Origin: Actinomycetota bacterium
Lineage (GTDB): Bacteria > Actinomycetota > Actinomycetes > Nanopelagicales > Nanopelagicaceae
NCBI GenBank assembly: GCA_947452525.1
Contig: CANGCW010000038.1
Span: forward strand, 1-7,937
Reading direction: 5' to 3'
DNA: 7,937 nt
Shown here piece after piece: positions 1 through 5,933 of the stretch (positions within the stretch are counted from its first letter, which is position 1; each line of letters opens with the position of its first letter). Position numbers and translations under genes: made by a program. The notes beneath the pieces are model-generated. The model made no database searches and was not told the DNA's origin. It worked only from the letters and a program-made list of their open reading frames with translations.

Positions 1-7
1 CGCAAAG

Positions 8-1291
8 TTACTTAGCGCTGATGAGCAATTGACCAGCCCGCATACCCTCCACGGTAAGGACCTCGACCCGACCCCCATCGAATTCGACCACATCGTGAAG
101 TTCTGCAATACGCCCGAGGGCATGCATCACATAACCGCCTGCGGTCTCATAAGGGCCTTTAGGGAGGGCAATTCCAGTCTGATCCAGAAGATCTTCTAGT
201 GAGATCAGGGCATCGACCTCGAACTCGCCCTTCTTCGACTGTGGCGTTACCTCGGAGTCGACCTCGTCATACTCATCATGAATCTCTCCAATAAAGCACT
301 CGACGAGATCTTCCAGGGTCACGATTCCATCCGTGCCACCGTACTCATCGAGAACAATCGCAATATGCGAACGCTTTGCGCGCATCTCTGAGAGCGCAGG
401 AAGTACTCCCTTTGTTCCAGGAAGAAAAATTACCGGACGCATAATCTCAAGAATTGCTTTCTCGCGATCTGCTTCACGAAGTGCGATGAGATCACGAATA
501 TGAAGAAAACCGATTACCTCATCACTGCTTCCGCGGGTAACTGGGTAACGTGAATGTCCACTCTCCAGCGCCTTCTTCTCTGCTTCAGCAATAGTTGTTG
601 CAACATCAAGGAAGTCGACCTCAACCCGGGGAACCATAATTTCATGGAGCGAAAGATCACTCGTATTAAATACCTCTTCGACGATATCACGCTCTTCTTC
701 GCTGAGTGCTGCATGACCTACAACGAGATCCATCAACTCTGCTTCTGACATCTCACTACGAGACTCATCTGACTTGAGACCAAAGATCTTTACAACGACA
801 TCCGTTGACTTTGAGAGCAACCAGATTACTGGGCGGAAGACGCGAGCGATGCGATCAATTGCCCCAGCAGATGCGAGTGAGATTGATTCAGTACGGAAGA
901 TGGCAAGGCGCTTTGGTACTAACTCACCAAATACGAGTGATACATAGGCAATAACAGTGGTGAGGCCGATAAGAGAGATTGTTGTGCTTATTCCATGGGA
1001 GAGGCCACGATCTTCAAGAAATGGAATAACAAAATCTGTACCGATTCGCTCCTGGCCAAGAGCAGCTGAGAGGAAGCCACAGAAGGTGACTCCTACTTGT
1101 GCAGCAGCTAAGAATCGATTCGGATTCTTGGAGAGTTCTGCGACTTTCGCTCCGCGTTTTCCACGTCCCTCAAGTTGTCGTACTTGAGATTCGCGAAGCG
1201 AGATCAGAGCAATCTCTGCAGCGACGAATATTCCGGCAACGAGAATGAAGGCGAGAACAAGTGCGACATCAAAGAGTAAACGTGAGATCAT
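8..1291 (-). CDS. CNNM/CorC-family membrane protein (DUF21 + CBS pair + CorC_HlyC)
   Basis: A 427-residue integral membrane protein of the CNNM/CorC (HlyC/CorC) family, linked in other organisms to Mg2+/Co2+ export or resistance. An N-terminal DUF21 region (about 1-195) holds several hydrophobic helices (about 5-30, 60-80, 103-122 and 136-170) and the family hallmark FGELVPKRLA at 121-130. Two CBS domains follow (about 213-272 and 278-337). The second carries the typical DEYGGTDGIVTLEDLVE stretch from 315 and GEIHDEYDE from 335. A CorC_HlyC domain (about 352-425) ends the protein. Length and domain order are complete for the family. The ATG at 1291 follows GGGAG at 1296-1300 with a 4-nt spacer. 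The DUF3263 gene ends 31 bp upstream with no terminator between, so the two are probably co-transcribed. The older 'hemolysin' label for this family is misleading. The family is certain; the transported ion is inferred. Confidence 0.93.
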   Translation of the reverse strand: MISRLLFDVALVLAFILVAGIFVAAEIALISLRESQVRQLEGRGKRGAKVAELSKNPNRFLAAAQVGVTFCGFLSAALGQERIGTDFVIPFLEDRGLSHGISTTISLIGLTTVIAYVSLVFGELVPKRLAIFRTESISLASAGAIDRIARVFRPVIWLLSKSTDVVVKIFGLKSDESRSEMSEAELMDLVVGHAALSEEERDIVEEVFNTSDLSLHEIMVPRVEVDFLDVATTIAEAEKKALESGHSRYPVTRGSSDEVIGFLHIRDLIALREADREKAILEIMRPVIFLPGTKGVLPALSEMRAKRSHIAIVLDEYGGTDGIVTLEDLVECFIGEIHDEYDEVDSEVTPQSKKGEFEVDALISLEDLLDQTGIALPKGPYETAGGYVMHALGRIAELHDVVEFDGGRVEVLTVEGMRAGQLLISAK

Positions 1292-1295
1292 CGAA

Positions 1296-1302
1296 CTCCC
1301 TT
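1296..1302 (-). promoter_or_regulatory. Ribosome binding site of the CorC-family gene
   Basis: AAGGGAG on the minus strand lies 4 nt before the ATG at 1291. It sits in the 31-bp gap after the DUF3263 stop. I see no promoter-like box or hairpin with a T-run in that gap, which supports one transcript for both genes. Confidence 0.55.
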
Positions 1303-1322
1303 AACCGGCAGTTTCGCGGTAA

Positions 1323-1601
1323 TTATGCGAGTGTGAAGCCCGCAGTGCGGTGAGTTGTGCGAGCTTCGCGTAGACGGCGTAGACGCTTCACCAACATCGG
1401 CTGCGCGAGAAGAGCGTCTTCTCTATCGATGAGGTTATTGAGAATCTGATAATAGGAAGGGGGCGTGAGGTTGAAGAGCTCTTTAATCGCTCCCTCTTTT
1501 GCGCCTGCATATCTCCACCATTGACGCTCAAAATCCAAGATACGAATCTCAAGTTCTGAGAGCGTCTCTGAACCCTCGTTGGTGAGTGGTGCGTTTTCCA
1601 T
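1323..1601 (-). CDS. DUF3263 domain protein, small actinobacterial helical protein
   Basis: A 92-residue protein whose residues about 14-80 match the DUF3263 pattern well: an ILDFERQWWRYAGAKEGAI block at 21-39, then LFNLTPPSYYQILNNLID at 42-59, then a basic PMLVKRLRRLREAR tail at 68-81. The family is essentially restricted to Actinobacteria and has no established biochemical role. The helical pattern (an 'AIKELFNLTPPSYYQILNNLI' type core resembling helix-turn-helix) and the arginine-rich tail suggest nucleic-acid binding, but that is inference. It is soluble, with no signal peptide. The ATG at 1601 has no well-spaced Shine-Dalgarno sequence: GGGG lies only 1 nt upstream. A TAAGAT box ends exactly 6 nt before the ATG, so a leaderless transcript is plausible. 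It lies 49 bp after the decarboxylase and 31 bp before the CorC-type gene. Confidence 0.9.
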   Translation of the reverse strand: MENAPLTNEGSETLSELEIRILDFERQWWRYAGAKEGAIKELFNLTPPSYYQILNNLIDREDALLAQPMLVKRLRRLREARTTHRTAGFTLA

Positions 1602-1607
1602 GCCCCA

Positions 1608-1613
1608 ATCTTA
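1608..1613 (-). promoter_or_regulatory. Candidate -10 box for a leaderless DUF3263 transcript
   Basis: TAAGAT on the minus strand fits the TAnnnT pattern of actinobacterial sigma-A -10 elements. It is followed by TGGGGC (6 nt) and then the ATG at 1601, which would put the transcription start on the A of the start codon. No good -35 hexamer is visible. The expected -35 position (about 1631-1636) is occupied by one arm of a perfect palindrome. Confidence 0.5.
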
Positions 1614-1621
1614 TGGTCGGG

Positions 1622-1636
1622 GCGGGACAATCCCGC
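1622..1636. repeat. Perfect 6-bp inverted repeat, GCGGGA-CAA-TCCCGC
   Basis: The arms at 1622-1627 and 1631-1636 are perfectly complementary around a 3-nt centre. The repeat lies 15 nt past the decarboxylase stop and just upstream of the DUF3263 -10 box. As RNA it would form a strong short GC hairpin, but no T-run follows on either strand, so it is not a standard intrinsic terminator. It could be an operator over the -35 region or an mRNA-stabilising or pausing hairpin after the decarboxylase. A competing pairing (ATCCC with GGGAT, minus strand 1650-1646 and 1634-1630) uses part of the same arm. Confidence 0.55.
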
Positions 1637-1650
1637 GTATTTCGAGGGAT

Positions 1651-3003
1651 TTATAGTGTGGCGAGAATCGCCTCCAGATCGCTCATCTGAGTCCATGGAT
1701 TCACAATGGCAAAGCGAAGAATCGGCTGGCCGCGATGGGCGGATGGCGTCACAAAACCAATCTGATCCTCAAGCAATTTATCGCTCCACTGCTGGTACTG
1801 CTGGGCGCTCCATCCCTTGCGGGTAAATGCAACGACCGAGAGTGTTGGATCGCGAAGCAACTCCAAGTTCGGGTGGCTCTTAATTCTCTCCGCCACATCC
1901 TTCGCCAATTTCAGAGTTGCCTCCATCGAGACGATGTACTCCTTGACGCCATTTGCAGCAAGTGAGTACCAGAAGGGAAGACCGCGAGGGCGGCGAGTGA
2001 GATGAATCGCGTAATCAGATGGATTCCACTCATCCTCATTCTCAAGGACATCTAGGTAGGAGGCATGTTGTGTATGCGCATCCTTCCCCTGCTTCGGATC
2101 ACGATAGATCAAGGCGCAAGCATCGTATGGGGCGAAGAGCCACTTATGTGGATCGACGATGAAAGAGTCGCAACGTTCGATGCCATTAAACATTGCACGA
2201 ACACTTGGAGCGCAGAGCGCTGCTAGGCCATATGCGCCATCAACGTGGAACCAGATTCCGCGCGCCTCTGCGACATCGGCGAGACCGTTGAGATCATCAA
2301 TGATTCCAAGATTTGTGGTGCCCGCAGTTCCGACCAGGGCGAAGACCTTCTCACCTGGGTTATTCGCTTCGTGGGCATCAATAATCTCAGCCGCTGCTGC
2401 TCCGCGGAGAACGAGATCATCCTCAGTTGGAATCAGAATTACGCCAACATCCATGACCTCGGCAGCGGAGACGATGGAGGAGTGTGACTCTTTGCTGGCA
2501 GCAATGACCCAACGGGTAACGCCATTGAACTTCTTACGAGCATCATGTCGCGCAGCGACGAGCGCCGAGAGATTTCCTAGCGTTCCACCTTGAACGAATA
2601 CTCCGCCTGAACTCTTAGGAAGACCTGCCAAATCTGCGAGCCAACGGAGCGCTTGATTCTCTGCATAGACAGCGCCTGCGCCTTCTTGCCATGAACCGCC
2701 ATAGAGTGCGCTCGCACCCACCACGAGATCGAAGAGGTTTGCATGCTCACTCGGTGCGCTTGGGATAAATGCTAAGTAACTTGGATGGTCGGTTGAGATA
2801 CAGGCAGGAGCGAGAACATCTGTAAATAATTTGAGGGCTGCAGATCCACCGAGACCATCTTCGGTAATAGTCTCTCCAGCGAGTGCATATAACTCTGCCT
2901 CAGATTTCGGGTAATCCAGCGGTGGATTGCTCTTCATTCTCACCAAGCTGTAATCGAGGACCTCCTGAGCAAGTGCCTCTACATCAGGTGTGAATTCATG
3001 CAT
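1651..3003 (-). CDS. Group II PLP-dependent amino-acid decarboxylase
   Basis: A 450-residue cytoplasmic enzyme of the pyridoxal-dependent decarboxylase family (fold type I, group II; relatives include aromatic-L-amino-acid, glutamate and diaminobutyrate decarboxylases). It would release CO2 from an L-amino acid to give an amine. Visible motifs are the PLP phosphate-binding GGVFVQGGTLGNLSAL region (133-148), H174 in the SKESHSS motif expected to stack on the PLP ring, D254 in HVDGAYG expected to contact the pyridine nitrogen, and Schiff-base lysine K287 in DPHKWLF (284-290). LTRRPRGLPFWYSL (335-348) matches the conserved arginine region. Length is usual for bacterial members. The ATG at 3003 follows GGAG at 3012-3015 with an 8-nt spacer. 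It is divergent from NDH-2. The substrate cannot be read from these motifs, and no amine transporter or pathway gene is adjacent. Some family members are aldehyde synthases rather than decarboxylases. Confidence 0.92.
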   Translation of the reverse strand: MHEFTPDVEALAQEVLDYSLVRMKSNPPLDYPKSEAELYALAGETITEDGLGGSAALKLFTDVLAPACISTDHPSYLAFIPSAPSEHANLFDLVVGASALYGGSWQEGAGAVYAENQALRWLADLAGLPKSSGGVFVQGGTLGNLSALVAARHDARKKFNGVTRWVIAASKESHSSIVSAAEVMDVGVILIPTEDDLVLRGAAAAEIIDAHEANNPGEKVFALVGTAGTTNLGIIDDLNGLADVAEARGIWFHVDGAYGLAALCAPSVRAMFNGIERCDSFIVDPHKWLFAPYDACALIYRDPKQGKDAHTQHASYLDVLENEDEWNPSDYAIHLTRRPRGLPFWYSLAANGVKEYIVSMEATLKLAKDVAERIKSHPNLELLRDPTLSVVAFTRKGWSAQQYQQWSDKLLEDQIGFVTPSAHRGQPILRFAIVNPWTQMSDLEAILATL

Positions 3004-3043
3004 TCTCTACGCTCCATCTGTGGGGCCGGTCCTACGGGGTGAA

Positions 3044-3084
3044 ACTTACCTGTAACAAGGAAACACTAGACTTACCCACTTATC
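3044..3084 (+). repeat. Three direct ACTTAYC heptamers upstream of NDH-2
   Basis: ACTTACC at 3044-3050, ACTTACC at 3070-3076 and ACTTATC at 3078-3084 stand in direct orientation, with starts 26 and 8 bp apart. They flank and overlap the candidate -10 box at 3067-3072. The first sits inside AAACTTACCT (3042-3051), which recurs exactly on the minus strand at 7610-7619 in the other divergent region. A regulator-binding role is inferred; chance recurrence of short words is possible. Confidence 0.35.
3067..3072 (+). promoter_or_regulatory. Candidate -10 box of the NDH-2 gene
   Basis: TAGACT fits the TAnnnT actinobacterial -10 pattern and lies 39 bp before the preferred ATG at 3112. A recognisable -35 at the proper distance is weak at best (TTACCT at 3046-3051 has only a 15-bp spacer). 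Confidence 0.4.
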
Positions 3085-3098
3085 AAGGCGGTATTGCT

Positions 3099-3106
3099 GG
3101 AGGGGG
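3099..3106 (+). promoter_or_regulatory. Strong Shine-Dalgarno that fixes the NDH-2 start
   Basis: GGAGGGGG ends 5 nt before the ATG at 3112. This selects that ATG over the in-frame TTG at 3094, which would place the Shine-Dalgarno sequence inside the coding region. Confidence 0.8.
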
Positions 3107-3111
3107 ATTTC

Positions 3112-4335
3112 ATGTCTAAGCCACGCGTTGTGATTCTAGGAGGCGGCTTCGGAGGCCTCGCCGCTGCAAAGGCCCTCGGCAGTGATGCAGATGTAACTGT
3201 TATCGATCGCCACAACTTCCAGACTTTCCTACCTTTGTTGTACCAAGTATCGAGCGCATCTCTTGCCGCTGACCATATTGCTTACCCGATTCGCGGTGCG
3301 CTCCGTAAGACAAGTGGACGTTTCCGGATGGGCTCCCCTATCTCTGTTGATCATAAGAATAAGACAGTCAAACTCGACTCATCTGAGGTCATTCCATTCG
3401 ATCACCTCATTGTCGCTCTCGGCTCTGCAACATCTGACTTTGGAATTCCCGGCATCTCTGAGTTCGCCTTTGGAATGAAGAGCATCCATGAGGCGCTTGA
3501 AATCCGTTCCGAGATCATGCGTCGCTTCGAGGATCTCTGCCGCTTCCAGGATGACACACGACTCTCGCTCGTTGTCGTCGGTGGCGGACCAACTGGCGTT
3601 GAACTAGCAGGCGCCCTCGCAGAACTCGTTCGCGGACCACTTCGTAATGACAACCTTCATGCATCGAAACACATTGATATCTCAATCCTTGAAGCCGGCC
3701 CTCGCCTTCTTCCTATGTTCGCACCAAAGCTCTCTGCGCGTACTGCAAAGGATTTAGGAAAGCTCGGCGTAAAGGTACTTACCAATACCGCAGTGAAGAA
3801 TGTTGAGTGGCGAAAGATTCACCTCGCGAATGGCGAGCAGCTAAACGCCGAGGTGATTATCTGGGCAGCTGGCGTTAAGGGTGAACCTGCGATCAATAAT
3901 CTCAGCCTCCCTGTTGTGGGAAATCGCATTCAGACAGAGCCAACGTTGCAGGTAACGAACTACCCATATATCTGGGCAGTGGGAGATTGCGCCGGAGTTA
4001 TTGGCGATGACGGTCGACCACTTCCAATGGTTGCTCCTGTTGCCATGCAGCAAGGTCGATTCGTTGCAGATCAGATTCGCCTTGCAAAGAACTCTGCTCC
4101 ACTCAAGAAGTTCTCGTATAAAGATAAGGGCTCAATGGCAACAATTGGTCGCCATAAAGCGATTGTCCAAGTGAAGGGCCTCAAGATTGCTGGCGCACTT
4201 GCCTGGTTTATGTGGCTCAATCTCCACATCTTGTATCTCCTCGGTGGTCAGAAGAGAATCGGCACGATGGCCGACTGGACGTGGAACTACCTCACATATG
4301 ATCGCGGCAATCGCCACATCATGGACTCGCTCTAA
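3112..4335 (+). CDS. ndh: Type II NADH dehydrogenase-like FAD oxidoreductase (NDH-2)
   Basis: A 407-residue flavoprotein of the NDH-2 family (non-proton-pumping NADH:quinone oxidoreductase on the inner face of the cytoplasmic membrane). The first Rossmann motif GGGFGG (10-15), with D32 ending the second strand, binds FAD. The second, VVGGGPTGVE (155-164), binds the NADH nucleotide. WAAGV (251-255) and AVGDCA (289-294) are the conserved FAD-contact segments. MVAPVAMQQGR (306-316) matches the AQxAxQQG-type quinone-site region. The C-terminal segment WLNLHILYLLGGQKRI (368-383), followed by TWNYLTYDRG, is the amphipathic membrane-anchoring tail typical of true NDH-2. Length is at the compact end of the family (about 400-450). 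The ATG at 3112 is chosen because GGAGGGGG lies 5 nt upstream. It is the only gene on its strand here and probably forms a single-gene unit. A related sulfide:quinone-type activity is unlikely, since I see no redox-active cysteine pair. Confidence 0.93.
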   Translation: MSKPRVVILGGGFGGLAAAKALGSDADVTVIDRHNFQTFLPLLYQVSSASLAADHIAYPIRGALRKTSGRFRMGSPISVDHKNKTVKLDSSEVIPFDHLIVALGSATSDFGIPGISEFAFGMKSIHEALEIRSEIMRRFEDLCRFQDDTRLSLVVVGGGPTGVELAGALAELVRGPLRNDNLHASKHIDISILEAGPRLLPMFAPKLSARTAKDLGKLGVKVLTNTAVKNVEWRKIHLANGEQLNAEVIIWAAGVKGEPAINNLSLPVVGNRIQTEPTLQVTNYPYIWAVGDCAGVIGDDGRPLPMVAPVAMQQGRFVADQIRLAKNSAPLKKFSYKDKGSMATIGRHKAIVQVKGLKIAGALAWFMWLNLHILYLLGGQKRIGTMADWTWNYLTYDRGNRHIMDSL

Positions 4336-4342
4336 GAGTTAG
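4332..4342. other. Convergent stop codons inside a small palindrome
   Basis: The NDH-2 stop (TAA, 4333-4335) and the stop of the opposing metallophosphoesterase (4339-4341) are separated by GAG only. Together they form CTAA-GAG-TTAG, a perfect 4-bp inverted repeat. A larger TCGCT/AGCGA pairing (4327-4331 with 4341-4345) is also possible. No T-run follows on either strand, so I see no intrinsic terminator, and the two transcripts probably overlap at their 3' ends. Confidence 0.5.
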
Positions 4343-5931
4343 CGAACCCAGAGATAACGGTTGCGATCTGATTGATCGCCGGAACCGATCTCTAAGTCAT
4401 GTTCGCCGGAGCGGCGTTGCCAATGATTGGCGCTCAGGATGCGCGAGATTCCAGCCATATTTACTGGGTTCGCTAAATCTTTCGTCGCCTCATCAAGAGT
4501 AATCGGACTCTGGTGATCAAAGACGGAAGTTGCGATTCCTACGCGTCCGCCATCTTCAATGATCTCTACCAAGCGACCCTGTTGTGGCCAATCGATATTT
4601 GATGCTGTTTGAATATGATAAAAACCGCGCTTCTCTGCTTCATCGCCAACGAAGTTCACATGGTGCTCGTGATTATGGCCAGCTAGCCAGAGAACAATGC
4701 GATCGTGTTTCAAGAGTTCTTCGCGAAGTTCATCTTCACCGATGCGACGCTCGGCGCCTTCAGGGCGATAGAGATTGAAGAGAGTGAAGATTGGATGATG
4801 TGAGAGCAAGATGAAGTACTTCGGAGTTGGATCTGCAAGTACAGCCTTCAACCACGTGAACTGACTCTCATCGAGTGAGCCCTGCCAACCACCATGTGCG
4901 TTAACGGTATCCATGGAGATAACCCGGACGACGCCTAAATCTCGATACCAGTACTTAGTTCCTGCAATAACGTTTTCGCGAGTCAGGCCGTGGCCATCAT
5001 GCTCTTCGCTGCAGGATGTGTGGAGCTTTGCCCAATCATCTGACTTATTGAAGGTGCGACGCTCATCCGGAGTGAGCGGAGTTGTCTCCCCACCATCAGG
5101 TGATGGGTATGTTGTTGGGCCAACTTCAGTGAAGTTGCTAAAGAGCGCTTGAAGGTCGATATCTGCTGAAAGCCCTGAAAGTCGCTTATCTCCGACCGCG
5201 AAAGCTTGGAGAATCTCATCCGGCGCAACTGTGCCCTGAAGAAGGGCATCATGATTTCCATGCGTTGCTAACCACTTATGGCGGAAGCCCTCTGCCTTAA
5301 AGGGTTTACGGACTGCATCTGTGAGGCCTTTAATTGTTGGAAAGCCGTAGAGAGAGCGCGGGAAATCCGGCTCCATTCCTTCAGGTGTTCCTTCCGGGTT
5401 CCAGTATGAGCGGTCATACCGCTTTGGATCTGTAGAGGCAACGCCCTCCCACTGTGTTGAGTCGCCGCTATCCGGATGAACGCTGCCACCATCGAGAACG
5501 CCGAAGTACCAACTAAGTTCATTCTGCTGAGCGTTATCAGTGACATCACCTGTAATCACAACTGCATCAATCGGACGATCAGTCGCTGGTCCATGGTCGA
5601 TTGCATTGACAGTGCGGACCATCGCTTCCAGCGTCTGCACTGTGAGAATCTCTTGGGAGCGATAAACACCCACATACTTCACAACTTCTGACATTGGGTG
5701 GTGAGGATCTGCGAAGCGATCCATGAGTTCTACTCGTGCTGGAGATTGAGCATCACAGATATGCAAATCCGAGAGATGAACGAGCGATAAGACTGATGTC
5801 GCCTTCGAAGAAGGAGCATCGCCAACGAGTGGTTCGCCTGCAATACTTTCTAGATTCTTCCAACCCTGCGCATTTGCCTCTCCGCGGACGATGCGGGATG
5901 CACGCGTATCTTTCATCTCGTTAGCGCTCAT
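4339..5931 (-). CDS. Metallophosphoesterase, TIGR03767 (PPA1498)-like
   Basis: A 530-residue calcineurin-like metallophosphoesterase with all metal-binding blocks present but spread out by long insertions. They are SDLH (D55, H57), GDVTDN (D129, N133), GNHD (N226, H227), LSHHP (H378) and GHNHEH (H419, H421). The insertions between the second and third blocks (about 140-220) and the third and fourth (about 230-370) match the TIGR03767/PPA1498 family, where shared motifs are widely separated. The family as I recall it often carries a twin-arginine signal. Here the N-terminus is polar with no RR motif or hydrophobic stretch, so the protein looks cytoplasmic. The ATG at 5931 is 2 nt after the DUF885 stop. 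The Shine-Dalgarno AGGGG (5937-5941) lies inside the end of that gene, indicating translational coupling. The substrate (phosphomono-, phosphodiester, nucleotide or phospholipid) is unknown. Confidence 0.88.
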   Translation of the reverse strand: MSANEMKDTRASRIVRGEANAQGWKNLESIAGEPLVGDAPSSKATSVLSLVHLSDLHICDAQSPARVELMDRFADPHHPMSEVVKYVGVYRSQEILTVQTLEAMVRTVNAIDHGPATDRPIDAVVITGDVTDNAQQNELSWYFGVLDGGSVHPDSGDSTQWEGVASTDPKRYDRSYWNPEGTPEGMEPDFPRSLYGFPTIKGLTDAVRKPFKAEGFRHKWLATHGNHDALLQGTVAPDEILQAFAVGDKRLSGLSADIDLQALFSNFTEVGPTTYPSPDGGETTPLTPDERRTFNKSDDWAKLHTSCSEEHDGHGLTRENVIAGTKYWYRDLGVVRVISMDTVNAHGGWQGSLDESQFTWLKAVLADPTPKYFILLSHHPIFTLFNLYRPEGAERRIGEDELREELLKHDRIVLWLAGHNHEHHVNFVGDEAEKRGFYHIQTASNIDWPQQGRLVEIIEDGGRVGIATSVFDHQSPITLDEATKDLANPVNMAGISRILSANHWQRRSGEHDLEIGSGDQSDRNRYLWVR

Positions 5932-5933
5932 AT

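Larger units (their letters stand above)
3004..3111. promoter_or_regulatory. Divergent promoter region between decarboxylase and NDH-2
   Basis: This is the largest non-coding gap in the window (108 bp), and it must serve two genes facing away from each other. For the plus strand, TAGACT at 3067-3072 fits TAnnnT and would give a start near 3079 and a leader of about 33 nt. For the minus strand, TAAGTT (3048-3043) is the best -10 candidate, giving a leader of similar length. TAGGAC (3034-3029) with TTGTTA 18 bp upstream is a weaker alternative. Convincing -35 boxes are lacking on both strands. The region also holds repeated ACTTAYC heptamers and the inverted repeat TTAC-CT-GTAA (3046-3055). Confidence 0.5.

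Noticed and set aside
1622..1636. Intrinsic terminator for the decarboxylase
   Set aside because: The stem is GC-rich and perfect, but it has only six pairs and no T-run on either strand. It is kept as a palindrome of unknown role.
2159..2593. 144-codon plus-strand open frame inside the decarboxylase gene
   Set aside because: It is antisense to a gene with intact catalytic motifs. Its product is rich in Ser/Arg/Ala/Pro with no recognisable domain, which is typical of a shadow frame.
3029..3057. Minus-strand promoter TTGTTA-N18-TAGGAC for the decarboxylase
   Set aside because: The -10 lacks the conserved final T. TAAGTT at 3043-3048 is a better match, so this is mentioned only as a weak alternative.
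3094..3111. TTG start extending NDH-2 by six residues
   Set aside because: The extension contains the strong GGAGGGGG Shine-Dalgarno sequence, and the FAD motif sits at the usual distance from the ATG at 3112.
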